A stretch of DNA of 64,000 nt, from the NCBI GenBank assembly GCA_030159075.1, contig BROG01000228.1:248001-312000 (forward strand). The letters run 5' to 3'. The notes beneath the pieces are model-generated. The model searched no databases. It was not told where the DNA came from and was given only the letters and a program-made list of their open reading frames with translations. This DNA is from Atrina japonica (taxonomy: Eukaryota > Mollusca > Bivalvia > Pterioida > Pinnidae). The number at the start of each line of letters is the position of its first letter. Positions within the stretch are counted from its first letter, which is position 1. This document shows, in pieces, positions 13,235 to 25,420 of the stretch. The position numbers and the translations under genes were made by a program.

Positions 13235-14261
13235 TCGTATAAATATATGCCACGCTTTGCTATGTAAGCAAACAGATCCTTTGGATATTAAGTAGTGCTT
13301 TCACTGCTATAATTTCGTTAATATTTGTATAAGTTATATCTCAGATAAGCGTCCTTATATCGTACAAATATCGCAGTGGTTGGGAACGCAGACGTTTATA
13401 ATTTATCTTCATACTGACTGAGAAGAATTGTTTTTTCAAGGATCAAGTGAGGACGTCAGGTGATGGAAATCCCCCAAAAGCGTTATCAAATGTTATGTTA
13501 ATAGTCATTATTTGCACACACACATAATCTAGGATAACATGTTGGGTAGACACAAACTAAAAATAAACGCATTACAAATCTGGGTATTCGAAAGAAAAAC
13601 AAACCTAATACAAATATATACATGAATAACAATTTTGAAATATAAATACTACATTCAAACAATTAACAGACAATTTAATGAGTTTATTTCTTTATAAAAT
13701 ATAGACGTAACGTCAATGAATGTTCACGGCGTTGACGTTAGCCCATAGCATGGGTTACAATTTGTGATACTTCACACTAAAGCCGGTGACATATTCATAC
13801 ACGTTAAAATGTATGACAGGATGTGAAACAATAAAAAGAAAATAAAGCATTTTATAGTATATCCATAAATGTATATTACTTTATATAAATATATTATATT
13901 CAACACAAACCATGTTCCCGTTTGTCGAATGATACTGTCTTGGACTTGGTCTTAAGATCACACTTACGACTTGCGACCGTTTTACGAGGAATTGGGTCTT
14001 ACGACTTAGGCTTTTGGTTGGGACATGTTTTATAAGCGGTCTTTTGGTTTGGTTTGTCGTAAGTTCGACACATCTAAAATTTAAGGCTTAGAATGTGCTT
14101 TAGATGTCATTGCTTCGATCATTTATTTTCTGTTTTCGCTTAATAACTATAACAATCATATGGTTATTCTCTCTTAAATTTTTATCAGTATAACGTAGAA
14201 TCTGACACTTACATATTATTACAGATATTATTAACAATACTATAGTTATAGTCTTACACAA
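13231..14261. other. Non-coding, nothing recognised
   Basis: No repeat family or coding signal is identified. The end of this stretch, with 'attattaacaatac', resembles 19760-19800 and 22630-22660, suggesting another old dispersed repeat. Confidence 0.45.
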
Positions 14262-14485
14262 AGGCCGAAAAGTTGTCTTAAGATACTTTTTTACAGAAAG
14301 TGATATCATACATGGTCGAAAAATGTTATTTTTTCACACATTTAACAGACAGTGGTACCGTACAAGGCCGAAAAATAGTCTAATGATACTTTTTCACATA
14401 TTTTACAGAAAGTTATATTATACAAAACCGAAAATTGTCTAATGATACTTGTAAACATATTTAACAAACAATGCCGACAGTTTAT
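14262..14485 (+). repeat. Short tandem repeat, about four 51-62-bp units
   Basis: Units begin 'ggccgaaaa' or a variant at about 14263, 14314, 14365 and 14427. Each continues with 'gatactttttcacat' and 'ttaacagaca' and ends 'atacaa'. They are imperfect and differ in length. Confidence 0.7.
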
Positions 14486-16427
14486 CAGGTCCTATACAAT
14501 GGAATTTTTTACATCTCTTCTACTTTTTGATACGTTTTGAAAAAACCGTAATGAGGTAATATTCCATAGTTTTATACAATACTAAAATAACTGTACTTTA
14601 ATATATACTGCTCCGTTTGTTGAGATGTCAAATTCGGTTTTACAGTAATAGGGGGAATCGGCATTAGAAATTTCGATAGAACATACACATCTATCATCAA
14701 GCCATATCGACACGTGTAAGTTTACTTACCTGACGTCTTTATTTTGTAACTTGATCTATTTTTTAATTTCAAATTAATGATGCTGTGTATGGGTAAAGGC
14801 ATTCAAACCTGTGGTGTTATATATCACACAGTGATAAATATTTACTTTGTATTTCTGTAGGTGCAATACTCTAGCGGTCAAGAACCCACTATATATTTAA
14901 TATATCTCTTAGATCTATTACATTTAAGTAAATGAATGATAAAACGATGAAGTATCATAACTTTTAAATAGTCAACTCTATTATCTGAATAAATTGTTGA
15001 ATTCGAGATTTCTACTTTAAAAAGTAACATAGGAAAGTAATTGAAGCTACAATTGATTGAAATTTAGATTAGCATACAGTGACCGCTGTTGACAGAAGAA
15101 ATAACAAACAACTAATCAAAGCAAACAATCTAAAACAAACAAAACCAAAAAAGTAAAGAAAAAAGAAGAAAAAGACTCCGTTTGACATAATGTATATGTT
15201 CACATGGAACATTCGTGAAATACAAGCTTTTGAATTTTATTGCAAGATTACTTTAAGTTTGAACTTGTAATTTGCAGTTTTTACGCACCTGTAGCCTCAA
15301 ATCAATTAACGAAAATCTTTAAGTCTTGTTTACGTATATCTATGTATTGTTGTGGTTTTATGTTTTTGAAAGGGAAGTTAAAATATTTTACATTATTAGA
15401 TTAAATCTGTTTAATGTCAGTTTTTCTCCCTACCTTTGAACATAATAAAACTAAAATTTGCCAACGGAGCGATCTTATATCAGGTTTGAAGTATAATGAT
15501 TTTGATATGCCATGATGATCTTATATACTTCACTGATAGTTTGTTATCTGTGTCTATGTGAATCCGATAAAAATTATCTTAACCTACGGATATGTAAAGC
15601 TTTGGCAAAAATGGTCTGATGTCTTTATTTCTAAGTTTAGTTCTTATAGTGAAACAAAATTAAATGTATTTAGACCGATAGACAGACAGTTTGACTGATC
15701 TACAACTGGTGGACCATTTGCGTCCCCGAGGGTATACGTAAACCCATTACCTGTTATTTTGGTACCAGCTAATTATGTGATACTAAAGTAATATTCCGCA
15801 TGGAAAGCGCAGTTTAAATTATAATCTTGCGAAAAGCTAAGGTAATCATATTTTACAATGGCCTCTTTATTTTTATTAAGACCTCTTTCTTTTTTCTTTA
15901 TTTTTTACAAATCTATAACTTTTGTATTATCGTTATAATATATATATATAATGGTGACGATAGATAGATAGACATCCATAATGGTGAGGAGAAATAGATA
16001 CAAAGAGCGGATACGTCACTCCTGTTTTTCATCAATTACAATACCGACAAGACGTATCTACACCACAGACCTGGCATGGCAACTGCTGACGGTATTTCAA
16101 CATTTGACGATTTGCGTATTGACGCAGAATATAAATGATTAATTTCCTATTTATTAAATTTCACTTTTTGATAAATAACACTCTTACTTAGTCTTAAATA
16201 TATCAAATCATCTTTTAACTTCTTTTGATCGATTTGACGCCTTGGATTCGGGCATTAGTCTATATCGATTTTATAGGTCTATATTAAGGGTAACCTGAGA
16301 TAATACTATAAATATAAAAAATCTGTCTAAGATTGATCAATAAACTTAAATTTGCTTTGTGTGTGTTAGGAGGCCAAACGTAAGTAATATGTGTCAAGCA
16401 CAAGATCGAGAGATCGAATGAATTGAA

Positions 16428-16430
<3 letters not shown>
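14486..16430. other. Non-coding, with one old repeat fragment
   Basis: Mostly featureless AT-rich DNA. At about 15695-15795 the blocks 'tggtggaccatttgcgt', 'cccgagggtata' and 'ggtaccagct' match 35595-35680, so this is a diverged copy of a dispersed repeat that also occurs within a tRNA unit. Confidence 0.5.

Positions 16431-16520
<90 letters not shown>
16431..16520. repeat. (TA)n microsatellite
   Basis: An almost pure dinucleotide run of about 85 bp. Confidence 0.95.
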
Positions 16521-16521
<1 letters not shown>

Positions 16522-19399
16522 ATGATTGATTCACTGAATTCATTTTATAATAATGTTGTCGACTTTTGCACTTGAATTATTTTTATGCCCAACATAAAAA
16601 TAATTGAGCTGTATCTAATGTCTGAATGTTTAATATCCTAGCAATTTACTTAAATGCCTTTATACAGCTTTTATACAACTATCGGTTCATTCTGTTATGT
16701 GTTATCATAATTATGTTTCTTGGAAACAAGTTATGGAATCAACTATGTACCTTTTGCCGACAAGTGAATGTCTGGAGAATTTCAATAAACTGCATAACTA
16801 TTACATACTAGTAATATACAGTGTTATTTGCATGAGTGGTGTCGCAATTTAAATCACGACTAATCGTATCAATATATATCGTCATTGCATTTCTTAACTT
16901 TATTAACATTTAACATTTATTTAACATTATATTTACCCAACCATTGTACTAGATAAAAATTGTCAATTAAATGCTAGAATAAAAACCCTTTAAAAATCCA
17001 ACGTTTCTGTTGGTAAAAAATAGATCTGCAGAAGTGTTAAACATGTACTTATGTCTATGCAATTTTGACATATTTCATATTTTCTTAAAATACACATTTT
17101 CAAGTTTAAGCTATTTGCACCTTATTACCTTAACAGGAGGGGCAATACAATGTAGTTTAGATATTTCTACTTACGATCTATTTGGATAGGCCGTTACATG
17201 ATGGAGGAGAATGATATAGGGTAGATAAGTCACAAATTGTGTTGACTAAGAATTTAATATCTAGACATAAGTGTGTTAAACTCACTCGTGAAATGTTTGA
17301 AGATTGGAGTAGTTTGTACTATTACTCAATCTAAATTTCTTAATTTTTGCAATGAAAACAATTTAGCTGTTTTATGTTATCATTAATTTATGCGATACTG
17401 TGAAAAGTTTAAATTATGTATTTAAATCTGAATTCCTTATTGCAAAAATACCCTGTTATAAATTAATAGACACCTCATTCATTAAGTTTTCCAGGTAATG
17501 GAGTATAAATATATAAAAATCTCATATACTAAAGTATAATTATTCACTTTGTCCAGGAGATATATACAAATCTGGTGAATATTGGACAAACACAGACATT
17601 TGGAAATCCGGAGTATCTTATTTTTTTTAAATATTCAAAATGTCTTAGACATATAATGTATATAACATTCTACTCGAAGTAACAATATACTATCTGAAAT
17701 ATGATGAGGAAGAACCAATGGATATCCGAATCTCTAAGTCCATTAGAAGAAAATATATTTGAATTCTGGTACGGCAATTCAAAATATAAAGTTTTATGGT
17801 AAATTCCTTTTTTCAAGTTGGTTGACAAAAATAAATATAATTTATGAAAGTAGTTGAAGGTAATTGACAAAAATCGCTTTCTGATAGACAATTTTTCTGA
17901 AAAGAATGTTTGTTTATTCTGACAATTTAACAAAACAAAATGAATAATTAATTAACAAAACAATGACATTATTATAGTTATAGCAATTTTCATTTAATAT
18001 TTTAATTAAATATCCGTAGCCATTTAATAAAATCGGCGATATAAGACAGGTGAAGCCTGGAAGTACGTAAGATCTTTGCACTATTTCCTTTTTATGACGT
18101 AAAATTTACTAAGTCTGGTTTTGTCGCAGCCAATCACACTGTTAACACGTTCCTTTGTATAAATTAGTCAATCACATTGTTACAATATTTGATAGACTTA
18201 CACTCGTGAAACTTTATCTGAGACAAATTTCCGGATCTTTTTTTTTTCAGATTTTTAAAATTCATTCTATTTTTATCATAATCATTTTGATCATTTTTTT
18301 GAGTAGTCAAATTCGCCAAGTAATATTTCATTAGTAGTTAATATGCCATTTGATTTTTTTCTATCTATTATTTTAGATAAAATAGTTAGTTTTATGACTT
18401 TGATAAGCACGTTGTTGTCGTACTTCGCCTCTGAACTTCAATTACAGAAAATAAAGTGTATAACATGTATGTATTTGTTTGTGTATAAATAATAAAAATG
18501 ATACATAAAGTGATTAGCACACTGACAAAAATGTATTTATTCTATAACAGAATCATCAACACACATTTCCTTTATATCACTAAACCATGTAAATCCACAC
18601 ATCTTTTACAACAACGTGTGAAATAGATGTTAGTTTTATGAGCATTTGAACCTTGTTTAAAATGTTAGTGTTAACTTTCAGAATAAGAGTATCAATTTGA
18701 TTCACATTATTCTGATAGACAACAAATTTAAAGTCGATTAAAGTACTTGTGGTTTCCAATATACGTCGTACTATCAAACTCATCCTTACTTATCTATGGG
18801 ACGTCAAACTGTAGTACGCACTCTATGACCCCGAGATTTAGGTTTTGAGGTTTTTAAGTATATGGTTGAATTTACATGGATACTGTTTTGAAACTTCAAA
18901 TTTTATTGACTATTGCGTGAAATAGACCATATGACGTTTAATCAAAAGACAACAAACACGAGTTTTGACATATTATTGGGAAAGGACAATTTTCGAGGAT
19001 GACACGTGTTCTATCGATGGTTAACCGTACATGTTGCATCTCATGTTAGCTTTGATCAAGTATAACTTATGAACTTGAAAGCTTAAGGGAGAAAACTCGC
19101 ATAGATGTCATTTATAAAGAATGGTTAAAAAATGACAAAAATTAAAAATAAACAAATATATTAAGACTTACAGCAAGTACAAAATCTTTCAAAGTTCGTT
19201 ATAAATTTAAACTACACTCGCAAACATACTTTCTGATATTGCTCTTTGTTTATCTGTTTAATCATTTTGCTCTTATATACAGCATACTGTCGTACTGATG
19301 TAGATATGGATAATTATGAGTGAAAGAAGAAAAGGAAGAAAATTAAGCCACCGAAACCAAGGAGTTTAATAACCTGTAAACGACAAGATATTACGTAAG
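16521..19399. other. Non-coding, nothing recognised
   Basis: Short open frames (16626-16811 +, 17670-17933 -, 18580-18783 -) have AT-driven composition (Ile, Phe, Asn, Tyr) and no motif. I see no RNA gene or repeat family. Confidence 0.5.
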
Positions 19400-19575
19400 A
19401 TGACCTGTACTCGTGGTGATTATGACCAGTCAACAGGGGATGCTTACTCTTCCGTGGCACCTGATCCCACCTTTTGACTGTCAGAGACTCGTTTTTACAA
19501 ATGTTCACCAAATATGTATATTTGTCTCCTCGACATCCTGAAGATTAATACTTAGGTATCTGTGATTTTTATATT
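19400..19575 (+). mobile_element. Diverged 3' fragment of the Penelope-like element
   Basis: The blocks 'gtcaacaggggatgcttact', 'tggcacctgatcccacc' and 'gattaatacttaggtatctg' match the 3' part of the copies at 8645 and 23597. The upstream part of the family is not recognisable, so the copy is truncated or decayed. Confidence 0.6.
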
Positions 19576-20418
19576 ATCAGTATCTAAGATCGAAAATTCC
19601 TTTCATTCATTTCCCATTTATGACGCTATGTGCTAACTATCGCTTCTTTTAAATATCATTAGTAATACCACTACAAAAAAGAAAAATCTGATACTGAAAT
19701 CTAATGGGTTTGGGTTTCGGTTGTCCATTGGTACTTCTTCATTTTTACTTATACAACATTACAAAAACATTATTAACAATACAAAAGTAATAGTTTTACA
19801 AAATAAGTGGTCTAAATAAATGTTCGAGACGTTCATCAGGTCGAAGTTAATATAGATATATTTCCTAAAGAAAAAATTGTATCATACAAGGCCAAATAAA
19901 AACTCTAATTGATATCTAACGGCAATACTAGTTCTTCCATTTATTGTTATGAGGCTACATTACAGAACTATATATTTTACTTTTTATCGATTAGCAAATT
20001 TATTATATTATCAACTGTATTAAAATCCAAAACTATTACGTTCTATAATCCGTATACAAATTTCCATATAAATGATTCCTTGTCTCGTGAAGAGACTTTT
20101 ATCATAGTTAGCTATGTAAACTACTTAACAGTGAGGTAGATATGTAAGAAGTGAGACTGACAAATGAATGCGTTTTGTGGCAGTTCTGAGCAGATATAAA
20201 GATCATTTCTGCATAATTAACCAAATCACAGACGTTTGTTTTGACAATCATTTTTATGTACACAACTCGAGAATTTCAAATGTATTCAGAGGAAATGACA
20301 TCGTCGTGTATTAATGGCATTTTAAACTGTCATCTGAAGTTTCAAGTGATTTATCTAACGTAGAATAAGACGATCTATGCTGATTTTCATTCTTTTTTAT
20401 CGGATAACTAGTATGTAA
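19576..20418. other. Upstream region of the first tRNA-Asp gene
   Basis: AT-rich. The stretch 19750-19910 shares short blocks with 14190-14300 and 22600-22680 ('attattaacaatac', 'agttttacaaaataag'). It does not resemble the flank of the tRNA units further right. Confidence 0.45.
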
Positions 20419-20490
20419 TCCTCGGTAGTATAGTGGTAAGTATCCCCGCCTGTCACGCGGGAGACCGGGGTTCGATTCCCCGCCGGGGAG
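20419..20490 (+). tRNA. tRNA-Asp (GTC)
   Basis: The 72-nt gene folds as a standard cloverleaf. Acceptor strand TCCTCGG pairs with CCGGGGA, leaving G as discriminator base, an aspartate identity element. The anticodon stem CCCGC/GCGGG encloses loop CTGTCAC with anticodon GTC. The T arm is GGGG-TTCGATT-CCCC. Internal Pol III promoters are intact: A box TAGTATAGTGG at positions 8-18 and B box GGTTCGATTCC at 51-61. A T5 run starts seven bases downstream and should terminate Pol III. There is no intron and no encoded CCA, as expected for a eukaryotic nuclear gene. The flanks are unlike those of the copies to the right. Confidence 0.97.
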
Positions 20491-20677
20491 ATTACTTTTT
20501 CTGAATTTCAGATGTTATTTGAATCGTTATTGTGACATCGAAGTTTATTTTTGCACAATGAAATATTTTCTTATTTTCCTTACATGGTATCTGTTTTCCA
20601 GATTTTAACGTATTTTAAAAAGCACCATAATGATTTTTACGAGATGACGAATAACTACAATTTTAAATATCAGTTTT

Positions 20678-21830
20678 CAAATGAGGAGTGTATCCTCGTC
20701 ACAATTGGTACAGACGTCTCAACAACCGCCAACGAAAAGGCAACTCAACATTTCACTTAATGAAACAGTAGTCGCAAACAAGACTATTATACCGACCGTA
20801 AAATTTGCGGAACGTTGACATTTAACGCGGTTTTCGATATCCCTGTGTCAATAATTTGTCACTGAGTAGTTTACCTCTGTATATGAAATCTTCATATGTT
20901 GTGCACGCCCTGGCATATCGGATCATTTGTGAAATATAAACTCCATATGCGGGTGACTGAGGGATATTACTACTTAAATGTGGAAAATTTACGATGGGAA
21001 AGCCGAAATTGTCGCGTTTATCGTATAGCTTAGTTGCTAATTTCCCGTCTGTGTTTATATTAAGTAAAATGTCTAAGTATCAAGCGTGTGTGCTTGATGC
21101 CGAGCATAGGCCAAAATTTGAAGCCCTTCACCGGCATTTGGTGACGTCTCCATATGAGTGAAATATTCTTGAGTGGGACGTTAAACAACAATAAACAAAC
21201 AAACATGTGTGCTTGATTCTGTTGTATCTTTAATTTCTAGTTCGCTGCGATATATCGCATTGACATATGTATGAAAATTGTCATTATTAATTGACAAAAC
21301 GTCGTCGATATATCTAAATGTCAAATTAAAGGACACCGCTAACTTTTTCTTCTTTTGATTCAGCAGTTTCTGAATGAAGCCTGCTTCGTATGAATAAAGG
21401 ATTATATGGGTTTTTATGAAGTTTAGGTATCCAGTATAAATGTGGTAGCTAGAAATCGGTATCCGTTATAGGTATATCAAATGAGCGTAATACGGACACG
21501 TGATTTTGAAGGATCTCGTCCTTTGAAAGTGAGCTACGTGTGTATGTAGGATTTCCAGAATTCGTATTAAACCCAAGTTCTTCTAATAAACAATTATAGT
21601 AATGTGCCTTACAAATAAAAACTATATTATTTGAGGCTTTGTCTGCTGGTACCAGTACATATTGGTCATGTAACCTATCCAGTTCAGTTACTACTTCTGG
21701 ATCATTAAATACAGAGGGATAAGGTGTTTTCATAGTCCCTTTAAGTTTTCGAATACGAGATTTTATCAACCATCGTATGGCTTTCAACCATTGAGGCCGT
21801 TATTTTATTTAATTTTTCGTATTCTAATGA
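20678..21830 (-). pseudogene. Penelope-like element reverse transcriptase (degenerate)
   Basis: Read right to left. An open stretch at 21787-21449 encodes the N-terminal RT region with 'VLVPADKASNNIVF' and 'NPTYTRSSLSKDEILQNH', typical of Penelope-like elements. A stop after 'DTDF' and a deletion remove the middle of the RT domain. The sequence resumes near 21330 with 'FRYIDDVLSINNDNFHTYV' (YIDD catalytic box at 21300-21318). A SINE has inserted at 21099-21206. Beyond it come 'TKLYDKR', 'NIPQSPAYGVYISQ', 'IRYARA' and 'STFRKFYGR'-like residues down to about 20800, then the 3' region shared with the other copies. No GIY-YIG endonuclease is visible. Multiple stops and the internal deletion mean it is dead. 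Confidence 0.8.
21099..21206 (+). mobile_element. 5'-truncated SINE inside the Penelope-like element
   Basis: The insert is bounded by an 11-bp direct repeat, 'gtgtgcttgat', at 21088-21098 and 21207-21217, a clean target-site duplication. The body contains 'ggtgacgtctccatatgag' and ends 'gggacgttaaacaaca' plus an (AAAC)n-like tail, the hallmark of a SINE family abundant in bivalves. The tRNA-derived head is missing. It inserted after the Penelope element, on the opposite strand. Confidence 0.85.
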
Positions 21831-23596
21831 ACTTTGAGTTTCGAATATTCATAATGATTGGTATTTTTTCATGTAAACATTAGCAAGTGTTAATCTGTTC
21901 CAAGTTTACTGTAACTGAATGAGTTTGTATATGTTGTTGAATGCTACAGTATGTTTGCAGATCGGTTTACCTAACACTTTGTGGATTCTTATTATCTTTA
22001 TCACTTCCTTCCCTAATTGTGAATACATTCCCCTAATGTAACATCCTACAAGTCTTTGTTTCCAGTCACTATGATATGCGAGTATTTTACAAACGATTAA
22101 TTTGGATGTGTTTACTTCAAACGATGACAGAACTACACGAAAGTAAATGTTGTTAATTTTGGGGAAACCATCACTTCCCCCTCGCTATGGTAATACTTAC
22201 TTATTTGTTACAAGACTGTTACGGGGATTTCATTTTTTACACCACCCTAAATCATAACAAAAAATCAAGGAATTCCCCGAGTTCGTAGACAAACTCACCT
22301 TATCTATAAACAAGCATCCTAGAATACTAACAAACCTCCTTTTTCCTATCATGAGGATTTACATTATTTATTCAATGTGATGCACCCCAAAAAGTAGTTA
22401 ATACTTTTTACTGTCATTGAATTATGTATATAATAATATATATCTGAATCATCTATGTTGTGGAAGGTAAATTTGACATTTTGATATGTGTGAAATAAAG
22501 GGAAGTTGTGTTTTCAAAATTATAAAGAAATATATGTTAACTACCTAAGGTGGTTCTGATAACTTTTTGACTTCATCTTGAAACTTAACTATATTGGAAA
22601 TGCACTGTATACTTAAAAAACATATGTTAAATATTATCAACAATACCAAAGTTATACTTTAGAGAAGTGGCCCATACACGTATTGGATCAATATGGAAAA
22701 TGTGTTTATTTCCTTCCATCATGGATTATTATGTAACAACTGTAGTTTTAATATGATTATACTCCCATTACAGGCATTTGTGGTATTTTATATTTCATCG
22801 TAATACTATACTTATTTTCCTGATATGCATTTTAAAATTGTAGAACGCCATTTTTGGGATGAACGAATTTCATCTAATATATTCTCTAAGTAGCATATTT
22901 CGTTTAATAGATGCATTCCTTAGTAATTGTTCCAGCCAGAAAGTTTACCTGTCTGTCATATTTCATAATGCTTGTGCACAACAAAATTACAATGTCCTTA
23001 CTTTCAGTTTAGCCATTTAAATCCGACAAGTTAGTGTTTCCAGACACTTGAGAATTTACGTTGTCCTTAAATGGTTTATTTGGAGGTATTTATCATAAAT
23101 ATTGATGAAACTACACGCGGGTAAATGCAGTTAAATTGTTGAAGTCAGTCTAACATTTACAGTTTTCATAACTCGTACCTGATGTGGTAAGATGTTTTAT
23201 AACGTGTTGAATTTAATCACACCTCTATACAAAATTATTTTATATTATCTCTCATCACTAGACGAAAATGATAATATGAATATGGTATGAATGAGGAAGA
23301 ATACGTTGATGATCAAGAAAAAGTTAATGAGGTTATGATAATAATATTCAATAATAGCAATCATCGTCATGAAAATGATAATGATAATATGATGATAATA
23401 ATAATTATGATGATAATAATAATTATAGTAATCATAATATTTAAAATAATAATAAAAGGAGCTTGACATGTTTTGACGTTGGTATGTTTCTTTGTATCTT
23501 TTATTTTATTTGTCATGATTAACGTATGACATCGTACATGGTATCGGTAAGTATATAATGTATATTGGTGCGTAAGTGTGTATGTATGATGTAAGT
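21831..23596. other. Non-coding with a simple-sequence patch
   Basis: No gene is recognised. The stretch 23260-23460 is rich in imperfect ATG/AAT trinucleotides, and its minus-strand open frames are low-complexity artefacts. A 5-7 base patchwork near 22600-22680 resembles 14190-14300. Confidence 0.45.
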
Positions 23597-23840
23597 TTCG
23601 TTGGCGGTTATTGAGACGTCTGTACCAATTGTGACGAGATACACTCCTCACTCGTTTCATTGGACTTGGCTGTGGACTCACGGCGGGTGTGACCGGTCGA
23701 CAGGGGATGCTTACTCCTCCATGGCACCTGATCCCACCTCTTGGTTTCCAGAGGTCCGTGTTTGTCCATTTTTACCGGATTTGTATCTATGTCCTGGACA
23801 TTCTATTGATTTATACTTTGGGATCTGAAATTTTTATATA
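23597..23840 (+). mobile_element. 3' segment of the Penelope-like element
   Basis: Closely matches 8645-8935 from 'cgttggcggtt' through 'ttatactttgggatctgaaatttt'. The left side begins abruptly, so the copy is 5'-truncated. It ends about 107 bp upstream of a tRNA-Asp gene. Open frames here are fragments of the untranslated or C-terminal region. Confidence 0.7.
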
Positions 23841-23946
23841 TTATAATGAGTTTCGCAATATGTCATCATATGATACAATATATCAATGATAATAAAGATG
23901 TTATCAACAAACCATATTGATAAGATAAATATTGAAAAAGCACTAG

Positions 23947-24018
23947 TCCTCGGTAGTATAGTGGTGAGTATCCCCGCCTGTCACGCGGGAGACCGGGGTT
24001 CGATTCCCCGCCGGGGAG
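23947..24018 (+). tRNA. tRNA-Asp (GTC), D-loop variant
   Basis: Same 72-nt gene as the other copies except for one A-to-G change at gene position 20 in the D loop (gtggtGagta), which also occurs in human tRNA-Asp genes as I remember them. All stems, the anticodon GTC, the A and B boxes and the G discriminator base are intact. A TTTTT terminator lies seven bases past the gene. A tRNA-derived SINE on the opposite strand starts about 45 bp downstream. Confidence 0.97.
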
Positions 24019-24061
24019 GCAGTGTTTTTATTTTCAATTTTATCAATGGAGAAACATGATT

Positions 24062-24285
24062 GTATTTTATATTGGTGTTTTACGCCACATTCAACAATAT
24101 CTAAGCTATATGGTGGCGGCCAGTTTTTATTGGTGAAGGAGAGAATCGACAATGTATCTGGGAAGAGACCATCGGCCTTCTTCGTGTAATTAACTGGCAA
24201 ACTTTCTTACATAATACCTGCGCTGACCGGAAGTGATAGACTTCATGATTGCTCTAACCACTCGACCACGGAGGCCCAAACATCT
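24062..24285 (-). mobile_element. tRNA-derived SINE (inverted, best-preserved copy)
   Basis: On the minus strand the head reads 'gggcctccgtggtcgagtgg' followed by 'ttagagca', a tRNA-like start with an A box. Next comes 'tcacttccggtcagcgcagg' near the expected B-box region, then a body with 'aaagtttgccagtta' and 'aaaaactggccgcc', and a tail 'gtggcgtaaaacacc'. It is about 225 bp long. This is the copy that best defines the family in the window. Confidence 0.8.
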
Positions 24286-24969
24286 TGTAACATTGTAAAT
24301 AAAATGATTTTCATACGTGTAATGCTTATCACATAACTGAATACCTAAAGGAATATAATTTATCGATGTAATCCAAATTTGTAAAGAATCAATAAATTCC
24401 ACCAAATACCGAAAATTGTTGTTATTTAAAAATAGATTTTTTCTTGCAATTACTTTGATTTAGGGATACAGTCGGTTATAGACGTGATATTATAATATAG
24501 TATTTAATACTCTGCAAATCAACATACCTGAAATTTCAAATCTGTATGGAGATTACCTGTGAAAATATAGATTAGATACAAATGACGTAAATAAAATATA
24601 CATGCTGCATTATCTATCGATCATTTAACATATATAAACATTTTCCCAATGTAGATTTTAGTCATCTTAATTCACCTGTCTGCAAGATATTAGACAAGTT
24701 AAATTGAAGAGAAATAAAACAAATATATAAAATATCTAACACTGTTGTTACTCATCTTATTCCGTTTATTTCATTTGATTGATGTATTTGACCGTTAATA
24801 TATTGAACCTAAACCCCTTTCAAGAATTGTATATGTTTTAATATGATTGTCTCTCATACCTTTGATCATCGCCTACCACGTTCTCTCTAATCTTGTTAGG
24901 TACCTGGGAACCATTATAATGTTTGGTATAATTCTTCATTTCTTTTTTCAAACTGCGTTTGATATCAAC
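24286..24969. other. Non-coding, nothing recognised
   Basis: AT-rich sequence between a SINE and a Penelope-like fragment. No supported feature. Confidence 0.5.
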
Positions 24970-25420
24970 ATTCCGCAAATTTTACGGTCGGTTTAATAGT
25001 CTTGTCTGCGATTACTCTGTTTCACTAAATAAAATGTTGAGTTTCCTGTTCAATAGCGGTCGTTGAAACATCTGTGCCTACTGTGACGAGGGTTTGTTCT
25101 TCATTTATTTCATTTCCATTTGACTGTGGTCTCACGGCGGGTGTGACCGGTCAACAGGGGATGCTTACTCATCCATGGCACCTGGTCCCACCTCTTCGTT
25201 TCCAGAAGTTCATGTCACGTTTTACCGGTGCATTCCAACTTTTGGAAAATAGGCCGTATTGTTTTTGTTTTCCGCAGAAGCCGGATTTGCGTTTTTCTCA
25301 ATTCTAGAAATTAAATACCATATCTCACATTTGGGTCTACCGGAGGTCGTGTTTGTCCAATGTTTATCAGTGCTTTCTTTTCTAAACATCTTGGAGATTA
25401 ATTCTTTGGTATCTTTGATT
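24970..25420 (+). mobile_element. Longer 3' fragment of the Penelope-like element
   Basis: Starts further upstream than its siblings, at 'attccgcaaattttacggtc', which corresponds to the C-terminal 'TFRKFYGR' coding region. It then follows the shared path ('gattactctgtttcac', 'ctcacggcgggtgtgaccgg', 'caacaggggatgcttactc'). After about 25205 it diverges, with a short internal repeat of 'ccggaggtcgtgtttgtcc'-like sequence at 25340. It is degenerate. Confidence 0.65.

Noticed and set aside
12985..13253. Open frames with Thr-His or Cys-Val repeats.
   Set aside because: Produced by (CA)n and (TA)n microsatellites.
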